Positions 43,597-53,724 of a DNA stretch of 64,000 nucleotides are shown one piece after another. Each line of letters starts with the position of its first letter. Position 1 is the first letter of the stretch. The DNA is from Gardnerella vaginalis ATCC 14018 = JCM 11026 (GTDB lineage: Bacteria; Actinomycetota; Actinomycetes; Actinomycetales; Bifidobacteriaceae). A program made the translations under genes and the position numbers. The notes beneath the pieces were generated by a model. It was not told the origin of the DNA. It worked only from the letters and a program-made list of their open reading frames with translations, and did no database searches. The DNA lies in NCBI RefSeq assembly GCF_001042655.1, contig NZ_AP012332.1, positions 124,001 through 188,000 of the forward strand, given 5' to 3'.

Positions 43597-43677
43597 ACTT
43601 TGCGAAAAGTTACAAAAGTTGAGTGGAGTAGTATTAAGTTTTTGCGAAACGCGTGCGAAAATGCTTGACTTTAATAA

Positions 43678-43698
43678 CTTGAGTGTGTTAGACTCAAG
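43678..43698. promoter_or_regulatory. HAIR element (HspR-binding inverted repeat) upstream of dnaK
   Basis: CTTGAGT, seven bases (GTGTTAG) and ACTCAAG match the actinobacterial HAIR consensus exactly. It lies about 100 bases before the dnaK ATG. HspR, encoded at the end of this operon, represses through HAIR sites together with DnaK. Confidence 0.93.
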
Positions 43699-43795
43699 TT
43701 TTGTAAAAAGAAAAAGCGGTTAGTCGCAAGGCTGGCTGCCAAGAATTTGAGTACATAGATTAAAGGTACGTAGATAAAGATAGCTAGGAGATATT

Positions 43796-45697
43796 ATGGG
43801 ACGCGCAGTAGGTATTGATTTAGGAACAACGAACTCCTGCATTGCAACGCTTGAAGGCGGCAGTCCAACAGTTATTGTTAACGCAGAAGGTGCGCGTACA
43901 ACACCATCCGTGGTGGCATTCAGCAAGTCGGGAGAAATCTTGGTTGGCGAAGTCGCTAAGCGTCAGGCAGTTACAAACGTTGATCGCACGATTAGCTCTG
44001 TAAAGCGCCATATGGGTACGGATTGGTCTGTTGAGATTGATGGCAAGAAGTGGACTCCGCAAGAGATTTCCGCACAGGTTTTAATGAAGTTGAAGCGCGA
44101 TGCTGAAGCCTACCTTGGTGAGCCAGTAACCGATGCCGTTATTACATGCCCAGCTTACTTCAACGATGCACAGCGTCAGGCAACTAAGGATGCAGGTAAG
44201 ATTGCAGGCTTGAACGTGCTGCGTATTATTAACGAACCAACTGCTGCAGCTTTGGCTTACGGCCTCGAAAAAGGCAAGGAAGACGAGCGCATTTTGGTAT
44301 TCGATTTGGGTGGCGGTACTTTCGATGTGTCGCTTCTTGAGATTGGTAAGGATGACGACGGCTTCTCTACAATCCAGGTGCAGGCAACTAATGGCGATAA
44401 CCACTTGGGTGGCGATGACTGGGATCAGAAGATTATCGACTGGCTTGTTGGCGAAGTTAAAAACAAGTACGGCGTTGATTTGAGCAAGGATAAGATTGCT
44501 TTGCAGCGCTTGAAGGAAGCTGCTGAGCAGGCAAAGAAGGAGCTTAGCTCTTCTACTTCTGCTTCAATTTCTATGCAGTACTTGGCAATGACTCAAGACG
44601 GAACTCCAGTGCATTTGGATGAGACTTTGACTCGCGCTCACTTTGAGGAAATGACTTCCGACTTGCTCGGTCGTTGCCGTACGCCATTTAACAACGTGCT
44701 TTCCGATGCTGGCATCTCCGTAAGCCAGATTGATCACGTGGTGCTTGTTGGTGGTTCAACTCGTATGCCAGCCGTCAAGGAGCTTGTAAAGGAGCTTACG
44801 GGCGGTAAGGAAGCGAATCAGTCCGTGAACCCAGATGAGGTTGTGGCTGTTGGTGCAGCCGTGCAATCGGGCGTTATTAAGGGAGACCGAAAAGACGTTC
44901 TGCTTATTGATGTAACTCCACTTTCCTTGGGCATTGAAACCAAGGGTGGAATTATGACGAAGCTTATTGAGCGTAATACCGCAATTCCAACTAAGCGCTC
45001 TGAAGTGTTCTCTACTGCAGAAGACAATCAGCCATCCGTGTTGATTCAGGTTTATCAGGGTGAACGTGAGTTTGCTCGTGATAACAAGCCTCTTGGTACT
45101 TTTGAGTTGACTGGTATTGCTCCAGCTCCTCGTGGCGTTCCACAAATCGAAGTGACTTTCGACATTGATGCTAATGGCATTGTGCACGTTTCCGCTAAGG
45201 ATAAGGGCACTGGCAAGGAACAGTCCATGACGATTACTGGCGGTTCTGGCTTGCCAAAGGACGAGATTGACCGCATGGTTAAGGAAGCTGAAGCTCACGA
45301 AGCTGAAGATAAGAAGCGCAAGGAGGAAGCTGATACTCGTAACCAGGCAGAATCCTTTGCTTACCAGACTGAAAAGCTTGTTAACGATAATAAGGATAAG
45401 CTTTCTGACGAAATCTCCAAGGAAGTTACCGAAAAGGTTAATGCTTTGAAGGAAGCTTTGAAGGGTGATGATATTGAGAAGATTAAGTCTGCTCAGAGCG
45501 AGCTTATGACTTCTGCTCAAAAGATTGGTCAGCAGCTTTACGCTCAGCAGGGTGCGGCTGGTGCTGCAGGTGCACAGGCTGGCGCTGCTGGTGCTGCATC
45601 TGATGCAAATGCAGGCGCTGGATCTTCTGCAAAGGATGACGACGTGGTTGACGCCGAAGTGGTGGACGACGACAAGGACGATAAGGACAACAAGTAA
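43796..45697 (+). CDS. dnaK: Chaperone DnaK (Hsp70)
   Basis: 633 residues. It begins [21 protein letters not shown] (phosphate loop 1), with [33 protein letters not shown] and [17 protein letters not shown] completing the actin-like ATPase. The substrate-binding domain starts near [18 protein letters not shown], and the tail is Ala/Gly-rich then acidic ([19 protein letters not shown]). The actinobacterial type lacks the ~25-residue insertion of Gram-negative DnaK. AGGAGA precedes the ATG. The stop overlaps the grpE start (TAATG). It folds proteins with GrpE and DnaJ and acts as co-repressor of HspR. Confidence 0.98.
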   Translation: MGRAVGIDLGTTNSCIATLEGGSPTVIVNAEGARTTPSVVAFSKSGEILVGEVAKRQAVTNVDRTISSVKRHMGTDWSVEIDGKKWTPQEISAQVLMKLKRDAEAYLGEPVTDAVITCPAYFNDAQRQATKDAGKIAGLNVLRIINEPTAAALAYGLEKGKEDERILVFDLGGGTFDVSLLEIGKDDDGFSTIQVQATNGDNHLGGDDWDQKIIDWLVGEVKNKYGVDLSKDKIALQRLKEAAEQAKKELSSSTSASISMQYLAMTQDGTPVHLDETLTRAHFEEMTSDLLGRCRTPFNNVLSDAGISVSQIDHVVLVGGSTRMPAVKELVKELTGGKEANQSVNPDEVVAVGAAVQSGVIKGDRKDVLLIDVTPLSLGIETKGGIMTKLIERNTAIPTKRSEVFSTAEDNQPSVLIQVYQGEREFARDNKPLGTFELTGIAPAPRGVPQIEVTFDIDANGIVHVSAKDKGTGKEQSMTITGGSGLPKDEIDRMVKEAEAHEAEDKKRKEEADTRNQAESFAYQTEKLVNDNKDKLSDEISKEVTEKVNALKEALKGDDIEKIKSAQSELMTSAQKIGQQLYAQQGAAGAAGAQAGAAGAASDANAGAGSSAKDDDVVDAEVVDDDKDDKDNK

Positions 45698-46467
45698 TGT
45701 CCGAGTTTAACGCCAACGACTACTTGAGCGGATTGGAAGATGTGCCTTCGGATGCTGGCGATTTGGAAGAATCGTCAAATCCAGCTGATTCTGCTAGTGC
45801 AGCCTCGTCTAATGAGCATGTGAATGCATCACAAAACGAAGCACAAGACGCAGCTGCTCATGAGGCAAAGCATGCGGCGACGCAAGATACGTCAACACAA
45901 GATGCGGACGCTAATGCAGATGCCGAACGTGAAAAGTCGCCAGCAACCGACGATGAAGCCAACGCTAGTAAGTCTCAAGAAAATAATGATTCTTCAGACA
46001 CGCAAAGCAACGAAGAAGAAGATTCTTTAACGCCGCTTGGCAAAGCTAAAAAAGAGGCGGCGGAGTATTTGGAAGCGTTGCAACGCGAGCGAGCAGAGTT
46101 CATAAACTTCCGTAACCGTGCTTCTAAAGAGCAAGATCGATTCCGTCAACATGGAATTATCGATGTTTTAACAGCTTTGCTACCTGCTTTAGATGATATT
46201 GATCGTATTCGTGAACATAGCGATATGGACGATTCATTTAAAGCCGTTGCTGCAAAGTTAGACAAAGCATTTGAGAAATTCGGCGTTGAAAAGTTCGGCG
46301 AAAAGGGCGAAGAATTTGACCCGACTAAGCACGATGCGATTCTGCATAAGCCAGATCCAGATGCTACAAAAGACACAGTAGATGTTGTTGTAGAAGCAGG
46401 ATACAGGATCGGAGATCGAGTGATTCGCGCAGCTAGAGTGGTTGTTGCGTCGCCAGCAAGCTCGTGA
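45697..46467 (+). CDS. grpE: Nucleotide exchange factor GrpE
   Basis: 256 residues. The first ~115 residues are low complexity (Asn, Asp, Ala, Ser, Gln, Glu) and disordered. The GrpE core begins at LGKAKKEAAEYLEALQRERAEFINFRNRASKEQDRF, the long dimerising helix. KFGVEKFGEKGEEFDPTKHDAILHKPDPDATKDTVDVVVEAGYRIGDRVIRAARVVVA is the C-terminal beta-domain that opens the DnaK nucleotide cleft. The ATG overlaps the dnaK stop codon by one base, a sign of translational coupling. The N-terminal extension is longer than in most GrpE. Confidence 0.95.
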   Translation: MSEFNANDYLSGLEDVPSDAGDLEESSNPADSASAASSNEHVNASQNEAQDAAAHEAKHAATQDTSTQDADANADAEREKSPATDDEANASKSQENNDSSDTQSNEEEDSLTPLGKAKKEAAEYLEALQRERAEFINFRNRASKEQDRFRQHGIIDVLTALLPALDDIDRIREHSDMDDSFKAVAAKLDKAFEKFGVEKFGEKGEEFDPTKHDAILHKPDPDATKDTVDVVVEAGYRIGDRVIRAARVVVASPASS

Positions 46468-46549
46468 AACACGCTGTGAAACATTCGTATGGTTTGTATG
46501 TAACGCAATAAAACGCAGTTACCGACTTGCGAAGAATCCCATAAAAACT

Positions 46550-46609
46550 TACTCGTGCTGGTTTAAAACGTTTAAAACACTGTTTAAAAACGCAAAACCA
46601 ACACGAGTA
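46550..46609 (+). terminator. Hairpin between grpE and dnaJ
   Basis: TACTCGTGCTGGTTT (46550-46564) pairs with AAACCAACACGAGTA (46595-46609), 15 bp with one mismatch and an AT-rich loop. It sits in the 209-base gap before dnaJ. There is no strong T-run, so partial termination or message processing is more likely than a full stop. Confidence 0.55.
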
Positions 46610-46676
46610 GGTTTGTATTTAAGGTTTATATATAAATGTTATGCCAATGTGCTCGAAACATAAGAAGGAGGCACAA

Positions 46677-47729
46677 ATGGCTGAAAATGAATGGTTAGCC
46701 AAAGATTTCTACAAAGTGCTCGGTGTCTCCAAAGATGCCGACGAAGACACAATCACAAAAGCATACAGAAAACTAGCTAGAAAATATCATCCTGATTTAA
46801 ACAAAACAAAAGAAGCGGAAGAAAAATTCAAAGACGTGTCCGAAGCGTATGACGTTTTGAAAGATAAGCAAACACGTCAGCGTTACGATGCGATACGCCA
46901 ATTTGGAGCGGGCGGAGCAAGATTCGCTGGAGGCTCTGGTGCAGGCGGATTCGACGCAAGTGGATTCAGCGATATATTCTCATCGATGTTCGGAGGCTCA
47001 AATGGGTCTCGCGTGCGATTCTCCACAAGCGGAGCTGGACCAGACATGGGAAACATATTCTCCATGTTCACGGGAGGTGCAGGAGCGCAATCTTCGCAAG
47101 GATTTGGAGGAAGTGGCTTTAATGGTGGCGCAGAATATGGTCAATATGGTCAGTATGGTCAATATGGTCAATCTGCTCCACAAAATTCGCCTGAACGCGG
47201 TGAAGACATTACAACTTCAATCAAACTAACGTTTAAACAAGCGTTCAAAGGTGCTACGGTTTCGCTTCGATCGGGCGGAGAGTCGTTCAAAACTCATATT
47301 CCAGCAGGAGTAAAAGATGGGCAAAAAATCCGCTTAAAGTCCAAGGGCAAGCCAGGGAAGTTTGGTGGAGAAGCTGGAGATATGTACTTACAAGTGCAGG
47401 TAGAAAAAACCGATAATTTTTCTCTACGCGGCTGTGATTTAGTGGCAAATCTTCCGCTTACACTAGATGAGGCTGTTCGCGGAGCAAAAGTCACGCTTAA
47501 AAACCTAGATGGTAAGCCAGTAGTGTTTAAAGTGCCAGCTGGAACATCTAGCGGTAGCGAAGTACGTGTAGAAGGCGAAGGCGTGCCAGGTAAAAATGGA
47601 GCCTTTGTAGGAATCGTACAAATACAAATACCAAAGCGATCTGGCATGATGATAAAGCGTGCTGCAAAAGAATTCAACAAGGCATGCGGAGAATCATATG
47701 AGCAAGAAGTGCACGATTTGCGCGCATAG
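46677..47729 (+). CDS. dnaJ: DnaJ-family co-chaperone without the zinc-finger domain
   Basis: 350 residues from the ATG at 46677 with AAGGAGG upstream. The J domain ([24 protein letters not shown] in YHPDLN) occupies residues ~9-75. A Gly/Phe-rich region follows, including a near-perfect YGQ tandem. Two C-terminal beta-domains carry [19 protein letters not shown] and [19 protein letters not shown]. The CxxCxGxG repeats of type I DnaJ are absent, so this is a type II (CbpA-like) protein. It stimulates DnaK ATPase and delivers substrates. It lies within the heat-shock operon, followed by hspR 40 bases later. Confidence 0.93.
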   Translation: MAENEWLAKDFYKVLGVSKDADEDTITKAYRKLARKYHPDLNKTKEAEEKFKDVSEAYDVLKDKQTRQRYDAIRQFGAGGARFAGGSGAGGFDASGFSDIFSSMFGGSNGSRVRFSTSGAGPDMGNIFSMFTGGAGAQSSQGFGGSGFNGGAEYGQYGQYGQYGQSAPQNSPERGEDITTSIKLTFKQAFKGATVSLRSGGESFKTHIPAGVKDGQKIRLKSKGKPGKFGGEAGDMYLQVQVEKTDNFSLRGCDLVANLPLTLDEAVRGAKVTLKNLDGKPVVFKVPAGTSSGSEVRVEGEGVPGKNGAFVGIVQIQIPKRSGMMIKRAAKEFNKACGESYEQEVHDLRA

Positions 47730-47769
47730 CAACAAATCGCTTAGCGCATGCGTGTAGAAAGGAAAAGTC

Positions 47770-48384
47770 ATGGTTAGGTTGGAGCGCCAAACTAAAGCAT
47801 TGTACGAAATGTGTGCAGTGGCGTTAGTGCGTGGAAGCGCAACTCTTGACGGCGCAGATGAAGTCGGCTTTAAAATCGACATGCCGATTTTTACAGTAAG
47901 CCACGTAGCCAACCTAACCGACACTCATCCACAAACACTAAGACAGTACGACAGGCTGCGCTTGATTATGCCACAGCGTACAGAAGGTGGAGCTAGAAGA
48001 TACTCGCTTAGAGACATAGATAGGCTTGTGCAAACACAAAAACTAAGCCAAGAAGATGGAGTAAATCTTGCTGGAATAATGCGTATTTTGGCTTTGCAAG
48101 AAGAAAATCGCCAGCTTAAAAGACAAGTAAGACACTTGATTGAAGAAGCCAATTGCGCTGAACGAAATATTTTTACTGCGACTGTAGATGGGAATATTGT
48201 AGAAGTTCAAAGGTCACAAAGCGCAAAGGATTGGCGACGCGACATTCGTGTTCAACAGCGAGCATTGCCATCATCGTATAATAAACATTCTCACTCGCAA
48301 AACGATGCTCAATACAACAATTGTGATTATGATGATTTAAACGACGATAAGTCTGTTGTTTTGTGGCGAGCATTCAGAATATAG
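47770..48384 (+). CDS. hspR: MerR-family heat-shock repressor HspR
   Basis: 204 residues. The MerR-type winged helix is PIFTVSHVANLTDTHPQTLRQYDRLRLIMPQRTEGGARRYSLRDIDRL at residues ~38-88. A helix (EENRQLKRQVRHLIEEA) follows for dimerisation, then a hydrophilic Asn/Asp/Ser tail. About 35 residues precede the domain, which is longer than usual. AGGAAAAG precedes the ATG. HspR binds the HAIR repeat found upstream of dnaK, so the operon is autoregulated. Confidence 0.93.
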   Translation: MVRLERQTKALYEMCAVALVRGSATLDGADEVGFKIDMPIFTVSHVANLTDTHPQTLRQYDRLRLIMPQRTEGGARRYSLRDIDRLVQTQKLSQEDGVNLAGIMRILALQEENRQLKRQVRHLIEEANCAERNIFTATVDGNIVEVQRSQSAKDWRRDIRVQQRALPSSYNKHSHSQNDAQYNNCDYDDLNDDKSVVLWRAFRI

Positions 48385-48513
48385 CAATGTAGCAGTCTAA
48401 CATTAGTTTAGATATTATTAAATACTAATCAAATGTTTAAATATAAAATGTAAATATAAAATATAAATATTGATAAATATCGCATACGTAAAGCGACAAA
48501 ACAAAGGGTATTG

Positions 48514-49227
48514 ATGGCAATAAACACAACAGCAGCGCAAAACACCACAAATCACAAGCTTTCCGCAGTCTTTTGGGATATGGACGGCACGTTAATTGAT
48601 TCGGAACCGTATTGGCATGATGCTGAAATCCAAATCGCAAAAGAACATGGTGGCGAATGGAACGAAGAATTAGCTTGGCAGTATTCTGGTGGATCTTTAA
48701 AAGATGTTGCTGAAGCCATGATTGCTCGCGGAACAAAAATGGGCGTTGAAGAAATCGGCAACGCGATGGTGGACTATGTAGCGCAAAAAGAGCAGATAGA
48801 GGTTCCATGGGTACCAGACGTTCTGAATCTTTTGCAAAAATTAGCGGATGCAGGAATCCCTTCGATTCTAGTGAGCAATTCACCAAGGCGACTTGTTGAA
48901 AACATTGTGAACCATGCGCCAAAAGGTGCGTTTGCAGGATACATTTGCGGAGACGATGGATATGCTACAAAGCCAAGCTCCGAGCCATATTTAGCAGCAG
49001 GGAAACTGCTTGGTATTAGTGCGCAAAACATGAAGTATTGCATCGCTATTGAGGATTCGTTTGCAGGGTTAAAGTCGGCTGCAGCTTCGGGGGCGACGAC
49101 TCTTGCACAAACAGCGTACTCGAATCTAGACGTAAGTAACGGACCGCAATTCGCTGATATACATGGATACGAAGATGTTACGCCTCAAACGCTTGAGCGC
49201 TACATTATTGCGCGAATTGCGCAGTAG
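48514..49227 (+). CDS. HAD-superfamily hydrolase (beta-phosphoglucomutase-like phosphatase)
   Basis: 237 residues from the ATG at 48514 (AAAGGG upstream). HAD motif I is AVFWDMDGTLIDSEPYW with the nucleophile Asp and the general acid Asp. Motif II is SILVSNSPRR, the motif III lysine lies in GYATKPSSEPYLAAGKLLG, and motif IV is CIAIEDSFAGLKSAAASG. The helical cap between motifs I and II has the subclass Ia (beta-PGM/phosphatase) size. It hydrolyses or isomerises a phosphorylated small molecule, possibly a sugar phosphate; the substrate is not determinable. Confidence 0.9.
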   Translation: MAINTTAAQNTTNHKLSAVFWDMDGTLIDSEPYWHDAEIQIAKEHGGEWNEELAWQYSGGSLKDVAEAMIARGTKMGVEEIGNAMVDYVAQKEQIEVPWVPDVLNLLQKLADAGIPSILVSNSPRRLVENIVNHAPKGAFAGYICGDDGYATKPSSEPYLAAGKLLGISAQNMKYCIAIEDSFAGLKSAAASGATTLAQTAYSNLDVSNGPQFADIHGYEDVTPQTLERYIIARIAQ

Positions 49228-49282
49228 CGAATACGTGAGCGCTTAGAGCGCGCGAACGGTATTTCTTTGCTTGCTGTTGCGC

Positions 49283-49362
49283 GAGGTTTGAGTATTTCTC
49301 TCCTCGCAAGTCCCGTCGCTACGCTCCTCTTTTATTGCTCGTATAGAAATACATCAAACCTT
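49283..49362. repeat. Short relative of the GAGGGCTGGGTG element
   Basis: GAGGTTTGAGTATTTCT (49283-49299) is nearly complementary to AGAAATACATCAAACCTT (49346-49363 region), with an extra base. The lead-in TTGCTGTTGCGCGAGG matches that of the element at 53507. It lies in the 49228-49588 gap, which also contains the element at 49400. Confidence 0.6.
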
Positions 49363-49399
49363 CTGAATATCTAAAACTTTTGCGTATATCTTAATCACC

Positions 49400-49485
49400 G
49401 AGATTCTCGATTTTTCTTCTTCATTCGATGAATCACCATTTCATGCTGAGGTTCATCTCATTCAGTGCGAAAAATCTCGAATCTC
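49400..49485. repeat. Second type of inverted-repeat element (GAGATTC ends), short copy
   Basis: GAGATTCTCGATTTTTC (49400-49416) is an inverted copy of GAAAAATCTCGAATCTC (49469-49485) with two mismatches. An inner GATGAA/TTCATC stem lies between. Flanks match those of the longer copy at 53725-53940 (TCACC before; TTGGCG and TGTAACGCG-like words after). Confidence 0.7.
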
Positions 49486-49588
49486 TACCTACTTGGCGCA
49501 ACCTACGTAATCTTGTAACGCGCGAACCAATCGACGCTTTTTGTACCAAATTCGACCCGATTCACGTACAAACTCGGGGAAATATAGA

Positions 49589-51940
49589 TTAATCGCCGCC
49601 AGCAGCGCCTTCTTGAGTCTCTGATCCAGAGTATCCATATGGCGATCCTGGCGAGTCAAATGCTCCAGACGAATTGCGTTCAGCTTGACCAGACTCTCCC
49701 GAACCAAGCCCAGATCCATAAGATCCTTCGGACCCGCGTGAAGAGTCGCCAGCAGCCGCGCCTGCAGAATCTGAAGGCTTATTTTCTGTCCTATCTACTT
49801 TATCCTTATTTTCCTTATAAGGCTCTTTATCGTCAGAAGCTCTATCCGAGTAGTCGTATTCCGAAGTACGCCTATTGCCTCCAAGTCCCCACTTGCCATC
49901 TTCACCACCAATTTTGCCGTTATCCTTAGCTTCTGGGAACTTCTCGGTAGGCATTCCAGTAAGCGCGTGACGCATATACTTTGTAAACAAATGTGCAGAA
50001 TACCCAACACCGCCTGGATAACCGCGGAAAGACGGAACAGGCTGAGGATTTCCCTGCGCATTCGGATACCATATAGCAAACACGGTTACAACACTAGGAG
50101 TAAAACCAACAAAGCTGCATGCAGTCTCATCGTTTGCGGTACCAGACTTTCCAGCTATAGGTTTGCCAACACCCCTAGCTTCCGTAGAAGTACCATATTG
50201 CACAACGCCTTGCAGAGCTTTAGTGGTAAGAGCCATGTCTGCTGGAGAAAACACTTGTCGTCCAGATGTTGGAGCTCTATAAAATTCTTTACCATCTGGA
50301 TTCTTAACGCTAGCAACAATATGAATATCTGGCCTGCGCCCCTGATTTGCTATCGTAGAATAGGCTCGCGCAATTTCGCTAACATGCACAGGGTCGTTAC
50401 CCAACACTGTGAACGGATTTTCGCCATTAATCCTCTTAGGATCCAAGCCAGCCGTAACAGCAGTATGAGCCACAGCCCTACGCCCAAGCTTTTGCTGCAA
50501 AGACATAAACGGCGTGTTCACGGAGTTTGCTGTTGCTTTATAAAGGTTGATTGTTCCCCAATTAGTGTTTGCATAGTTGTTAACAGGCTTATCTATGCCT
50601 TCAAACTTTAGGTTAGAATTTCCATTAAACAGAGTATTAAGACTTGTTCCAGCCTGAATAGCACCGATTAAAGCGAATGGCTTCATGGTGCTTCCAGGTT
50701 CATAAAGGGCTTGAGTAGCATTATTAAGCGGTTTAGAAAGATAGTCATCTCCAGCATAAACGGATATGATTGACCCGTCTTTAGGATTTACACTCATTCC
50801 ACCTACTTGCAACCCAGCTGGAGCGATTCCGCGACCACCCATAGCAGGGCTTGCCACACTAAACATTAAATCCTGCTTAGCTTTATCGATTGTTGTAACA
50901 ATACGATATCCGCCAGTATCAAGGTCTTCCTTTGTAAAAGCTCCGCTTTGAGTAAGCTCGCTGCGAACCATGTTAAGCAAATAACCTTGAGGTCCCGAAT
51001 AAACGTTTTGCTTAGTCTGATTAATGGTTTGTGGCATTTTAGCGCTTTTATATTCTGCGTCAGTAATGTACTTGTCTTCACGCATAATCCTAAGAACGCG
51101 CTTGAATCGCATATTCGCTTCTTTAGGCATAATTGCAGGATCCCAGCTGCTTGGTGCAGGGATTATTCCAGCCAGCATTGCTGCTTGAGATAGTGTAAGA
51201 TCCTTTGCTTCTACACCAAAGTACGCTTTTGCTGCCGCTTGTATTCCATACGCTCCGCGACCAAGATAAATAGTGTTCATATAGTTACATAGCACAGTAT
51301 TTTTATCTTGTGTTTGCGCGATTTTTAGCGCTAGAATCGCCTCGTGAAGCTTGCCTAAATACGTTTTTGTTTCACCAAGATAGTAGCGTTCTGCATACTG
51401 TTGTGTGATTGTGGACCCGCCCCAGCGTCCTTTAGAAGTTATGTTGTGAATTATTGCGCGTCCAATTCCTTTAAAATCAATTCCACCGTCTTTGTAGAAC
51501 GATCTGTTTTCGCTTGCGACTATCGCGTTGCCAACATATGGTTTTAGCGCAGAGCAACTTATGATTTCTCGATTTTGTTCCGCAAAACTACCGATTTCTG
51601 TTTTTCCATCTGCGTAGTACACCTTGGTTTTGTCTGCCATCGCAATCTTATCTGGCTGCGGAATGTCGGTGTTCACATACATAACCGCAAATACGAGTGT
51701 GCCAAGGATTATTGGCGTAAAAATTATGATTAATGCCCAAAATAGGATTGGATGTTTTGTTCGCCACGTGTCGCGGATTCTTTTGTGTTTTCTTCTTTGA
51801 CGCGGCTTTCTTGTTGCGCTTGGTCTGGCTGTTCCAGTTCTGGCGTTTGCGCGTCGTTTTTCCTCTGCAGAAGTCGCGCTTCTTACAGTGCGTCCTGTAT
51901 TAGAAGAGTGCGAATTTTGTCCATTACTATTTGCAACCAT
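49589..51940 (-). CDS. Class A penicillin-binding protein (bifunctional transglycosylase/transpeptidase)
   Basis: 783 residues from the ATG at 51940. After an Arg/Lys-rich cytoplasmic N-terminus comes one membrane helix (FWALIIIFTPIILGTLVFAVMY). The GT51 glycosyltransferase domain follows, with ENRSFYKDGGIDFKGIGRA, GGSTITQQYAERYY and YLGRGAYGIQAAAKAYFG. The transpeptidase domain has the Ser box EPGSTMKPFAL, the SVN box in TANSVNTPF and the KSGT box in IAGKSGTAND. The C-terminal ~120 residues are a Gly/Ser/Asp/Asn-rich linker-like tail. It polymerises glycan strands and cross-links peptides outside the membrane, and is a beta-lactam target. On the minus strand it is divergent from the inositol-phosphate synthase gene. 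Confidence 0.95.
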   Translation of the reverse strand: MVANSNGQNSHSSNTGRTVRSATSAEEKRRANARTGTARPSATRKPRQRRKHKRIRDTWRTKHPILFWALIIIFTPIILGTLVFAVMYVNTDIPQPDKIAMADKTKVYYADGKTEIGSFAEQNREIISCSALKPYVGNAIVASENRSFYKDGGIDFKGIGRAIIHNITSKGRWGGSTITQQYAERYYLGETKTYLGKLHEAILALKIAQTQDKNTVLCNYMNTIYLGRGAYGIQAAAKAYFGVEAKDLTLSQAAMLAGIIPAPSSWDPAIMPKEANMRFKRVLRIMREDKYITDAEYKSAKMPQTINQTKQNVYSGPQGYLLNMVRSELTQSGAFTKEDLDTGGYRIVTTIDKAKQDLMFSVASPAMGGRGIAPAGLQVGGMSVNPKDGSIISVYAGDDYLSKPLNNATQALYEPGSTMKPFALIGAIQAGTSLNTLFNGNSNLKFEGIDKPVNNYANTNWGTINLYKATANSVNTPFMSLQQKLGRRAVAHTAVTAGLDPKRINGENPFTVLGNDPVHVSEIARAYSTIANQGRRPDIHIVASVKNPDGKEFYRAPTSGRQVFSPADMALTTKALQGVVQYGTSTEARGVGKPIAGKSGTANDETACSFVGFTPSVVTVFAIWYPNAQGNPQPVPSFRGYPGGVGYSAHLFTKYMRHALTGMPTEKFPEAKDNGKIGGEDGKWGLGGNRRTSEYDYSDRASDDKEPYKENKDKVDRTENKPSDSAGAAAGDSSRGSEGSYGSGLGSGESGQAERNSSGAFDSPGSPYGYSGSETQEGAAGGD

Positions 51941-52074
51941 ATAATCCAAGTTAGCGCTTGGCGAGGAATTTTAATCATATGTAATATCATGTGTAATATT
52001 TGTAAAAGCTAGTATTATAAAAGTGTGTTAGTGCAGCATGATTATATGCTGTTGTTTTTGGGCAAGGAGTTTAT

Positions 52075-53217
52075 ATGAGTATCCGCGTTGCCATTGCCGG
52101 TGTTGGCAATTGTGCTTCGTCGTTGGTTCAAGGCGTTGAATACTACAAAAATGCCAATGATGGCGATAAAATTCCAGGATTAATGCATGCTGTTTTTGGG
52201 CAATATCGCGTGCGAGATATTGAGTTTGTAGCAGCTTTTGATGTTGACGCTTTAAAAGTGGGTCATGATTTAAGCGAGGCGATTTATGCTTCGCAAAACA
52301 ACACGATTCGCTTTGCAGATGTGCCTAATCTTGGTGTTAAAGTGCAGCGTGGACCTACTTACGATGGCTTGGGCGACTACTACAAGCAAATGATTGAGGA
52401 GTCTAAGGAAGAGCCTGTAAATGTTGCCGCGGTTTTGCGCGATTTGCATGTAGACGTGCTTGTTTCTTACTTGCCAGTTGGCTCCGAGCAGGCAGATAAG
52501 GCATATGCTACGGCGGCTATGGAAGCTGGATGCGCGTTTGTAAATTGCCTTCCTGTTTTTATTGCTTCCGACCCAGTTTGGGCGCAAAAGTTCCGTGACG
52601 CAGGCGTTCCGATTATTGGCGACGATATTAAAAGCCAGGTTGGAGCTACGATTACGCACCGCGTTATGGCGCGACTTTTTGAAGATAGAGGAGTGCGTTT
52701 GGATCGCACTTACCAGCTGAATGTTGGCGGAAACATGGACTTTATGAACATGTTGCAGCGCTCTAGGCTTGAGTCGAAGAAGATTTCTAAGACGCGCGCG
52801 GTTACTTCGATTGTTCCGCACGATATGGATGATCACAACGTGCACATCGGTCCTTCGGATTATGTTGCTTGGCTTGACGACCGCAAGTTTGCGTTTGTGC
52901 GCTTAGAGGGCACCACTTTTGGAGATGTTCCGCTTAGCTTAGAGTACAAGCTCGAAGTGTGGGATTCGCCTAATTCTGCAGGCATTGTTATAGACGCTGT
53001 GCGCGCAGCGAAGATTGCGTTGGATCGCAAGCTTTCAGGCCCGATTTTGGCTCCTAGCTCCTACTTTATGAAGTCGCCAGCTGTTCAGCATGAAGATAGC
53101 GAGGCGCGCGAACTCGTTGAGCGCTATATTGCTGGAGATGTTGAGGCAGATGAGTCGCAGCTTAATGCAGATGTTGAGGCTGCAAAAGAACATGGTAAAA
53201 GCGTGTGGCGCGCCTAG
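52075..53217 (+). CDS. ino1: Inositol-3-phosphate synthase (actinobacterial type)
   Basis: 380 residues, the short bacterial form. The NAD-binding Rossmann start is [36 protein letters not shown] and [21 protein letters not shown] carry the catalytic lysine region, and [28 protein letters not shown] is the strongly conserved second block. It converts glucose 6-phosphate to inositol 3-phosphate, the first step toward inositol lipids (and mycothiol in some actinobacteria). AAGGAG precedes the ATG by eight bases. Whether this organism makes phosphatidylinositol cannot be judged from the window. The SRP RNA gene follows about 70 bases downstream. Confidence 0.94.
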   Translation: MSIRVAIAGVGNCASSLVQGVEYYKNANDGDKIPGLMHAVFGQYRVRDIEFVAAFDVDALKVGHDLSEAIYASQNNTIRFADVPNLGVKVQRGPTYDGLGDYYKQMIEESKEEPVNVAAVLRDLHVDVLVSYLPVGSEQADKAYATAAMEAGCAFVNCLPVFIASDPVWAQKFRDAGVPIIGDDIKSQVGATITHRVMARLFEDRGVRLDRTYQLNVGGNMDFMNMLQRSRLESKKISKTRAVTSIVPHDMDDHNVHIGPSDYVAWLDDRKFAFVRLEGTTFGDVPLSLEYKLEVWDSPNSAGIVIDAVRAAKIALDRKLSGPILAPSSYFMKSPAVQHEDSEARELVERYIAGDVEADESQLNADVEAAKEHGKSVWRA

Positions 53218-53290
53218 CAATGCGCCTAATGGTGCGGAAGCTTGCGACTTGCGCTCGACTTGTAGCCAAAATCGTGTAATATAGGTAGAG

Positions 53291-53376
53291 CCTCCGCGTG
53301 GCACTACGTCACCCAATCCCCCCAGGGCAGGAATGCAGCAAGGGTAAGTGGCCTCTGGTGGGTGCGCGGGGGTTTT
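53291..53376 (+). ncRNA. ffs: Signal recognition particle RNA (4.5S-type, small bacterial form)
   Basis: The conserved tip CAGGGCAGGAATGCAGCAAG and the facing GTAAGTGGCCTCTG include the GGAA tetraloop-proximal and AGCA/GTAAG asymmetric loops that bind Ffh. The ends CCTCCGCG (53291-53298) and CGCGGGGG (53365-53372) close the long hairpin, and TTTT follows. It works with Ffh to direct membrane proteins to the translocon. Confidence 0.95.
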
Positions 53377-53506
53377 CTTATATAAAGTTTGTTAGATTTG
53401 TCTCGCTCGTGAGACATTTGTAACGTTTTTTGACTGATTTTCGTTAGATTTGTCTCGCTCGTGATGCAAATATAACGCAAGCGATATTACCCATTTGTTG
53501 TTGCGC

Positions 53507-53689
53507 GAGGGCTGGGTGTTTCTTGTCTCACAACGCTCCGCCTCTTGTGTGTTTCTTGTTGTTGCGGTTGTTCCGTTTTGTCTTTGATTTTGTTTTTTGG
53601 TTGAAGTTTGTTTTGTAGTGGTTGATCATTGGACTATTTGGTATCGGCTGCCGCTCTTATATTGTTCGACCAAGAATCACCCAGCCCTC
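53507..53689. mobile_element. MITE-like element with 19-bp terminal inverted repeats (copy B)
   Basis: Left end GAGGGCTGGGTGTTTCTTG (53507-53525) and right end CAAGAATCACCCAGCCCTC (53671-53689) are complementary at 18 of 19 positions. The 183-bp unit contains no transposase and no frame shared with its relative. Its interior is nearly the same as 31563-31721, with small indels that shift any reading frame. This and the adjoining GAGATTC element fill most of the 53377-53997 gap, the remainder being AT-rich DNA with a repeated TTAGATTTGTCTCGCTCGTGA word (about 53394-53464). Confidence 0.75.
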
Positions 53690-53724
53690 TTACATGCTTG
53701 AACAATTGCGTAGTTTTCATCACC

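Noticed and set aside
44756-45520. 254-codon open frame antisense to dnaK
   Set aside because: dnaK is unambiguous on the plus strand; the antisense product has no recognisable domain and no ribosome site.
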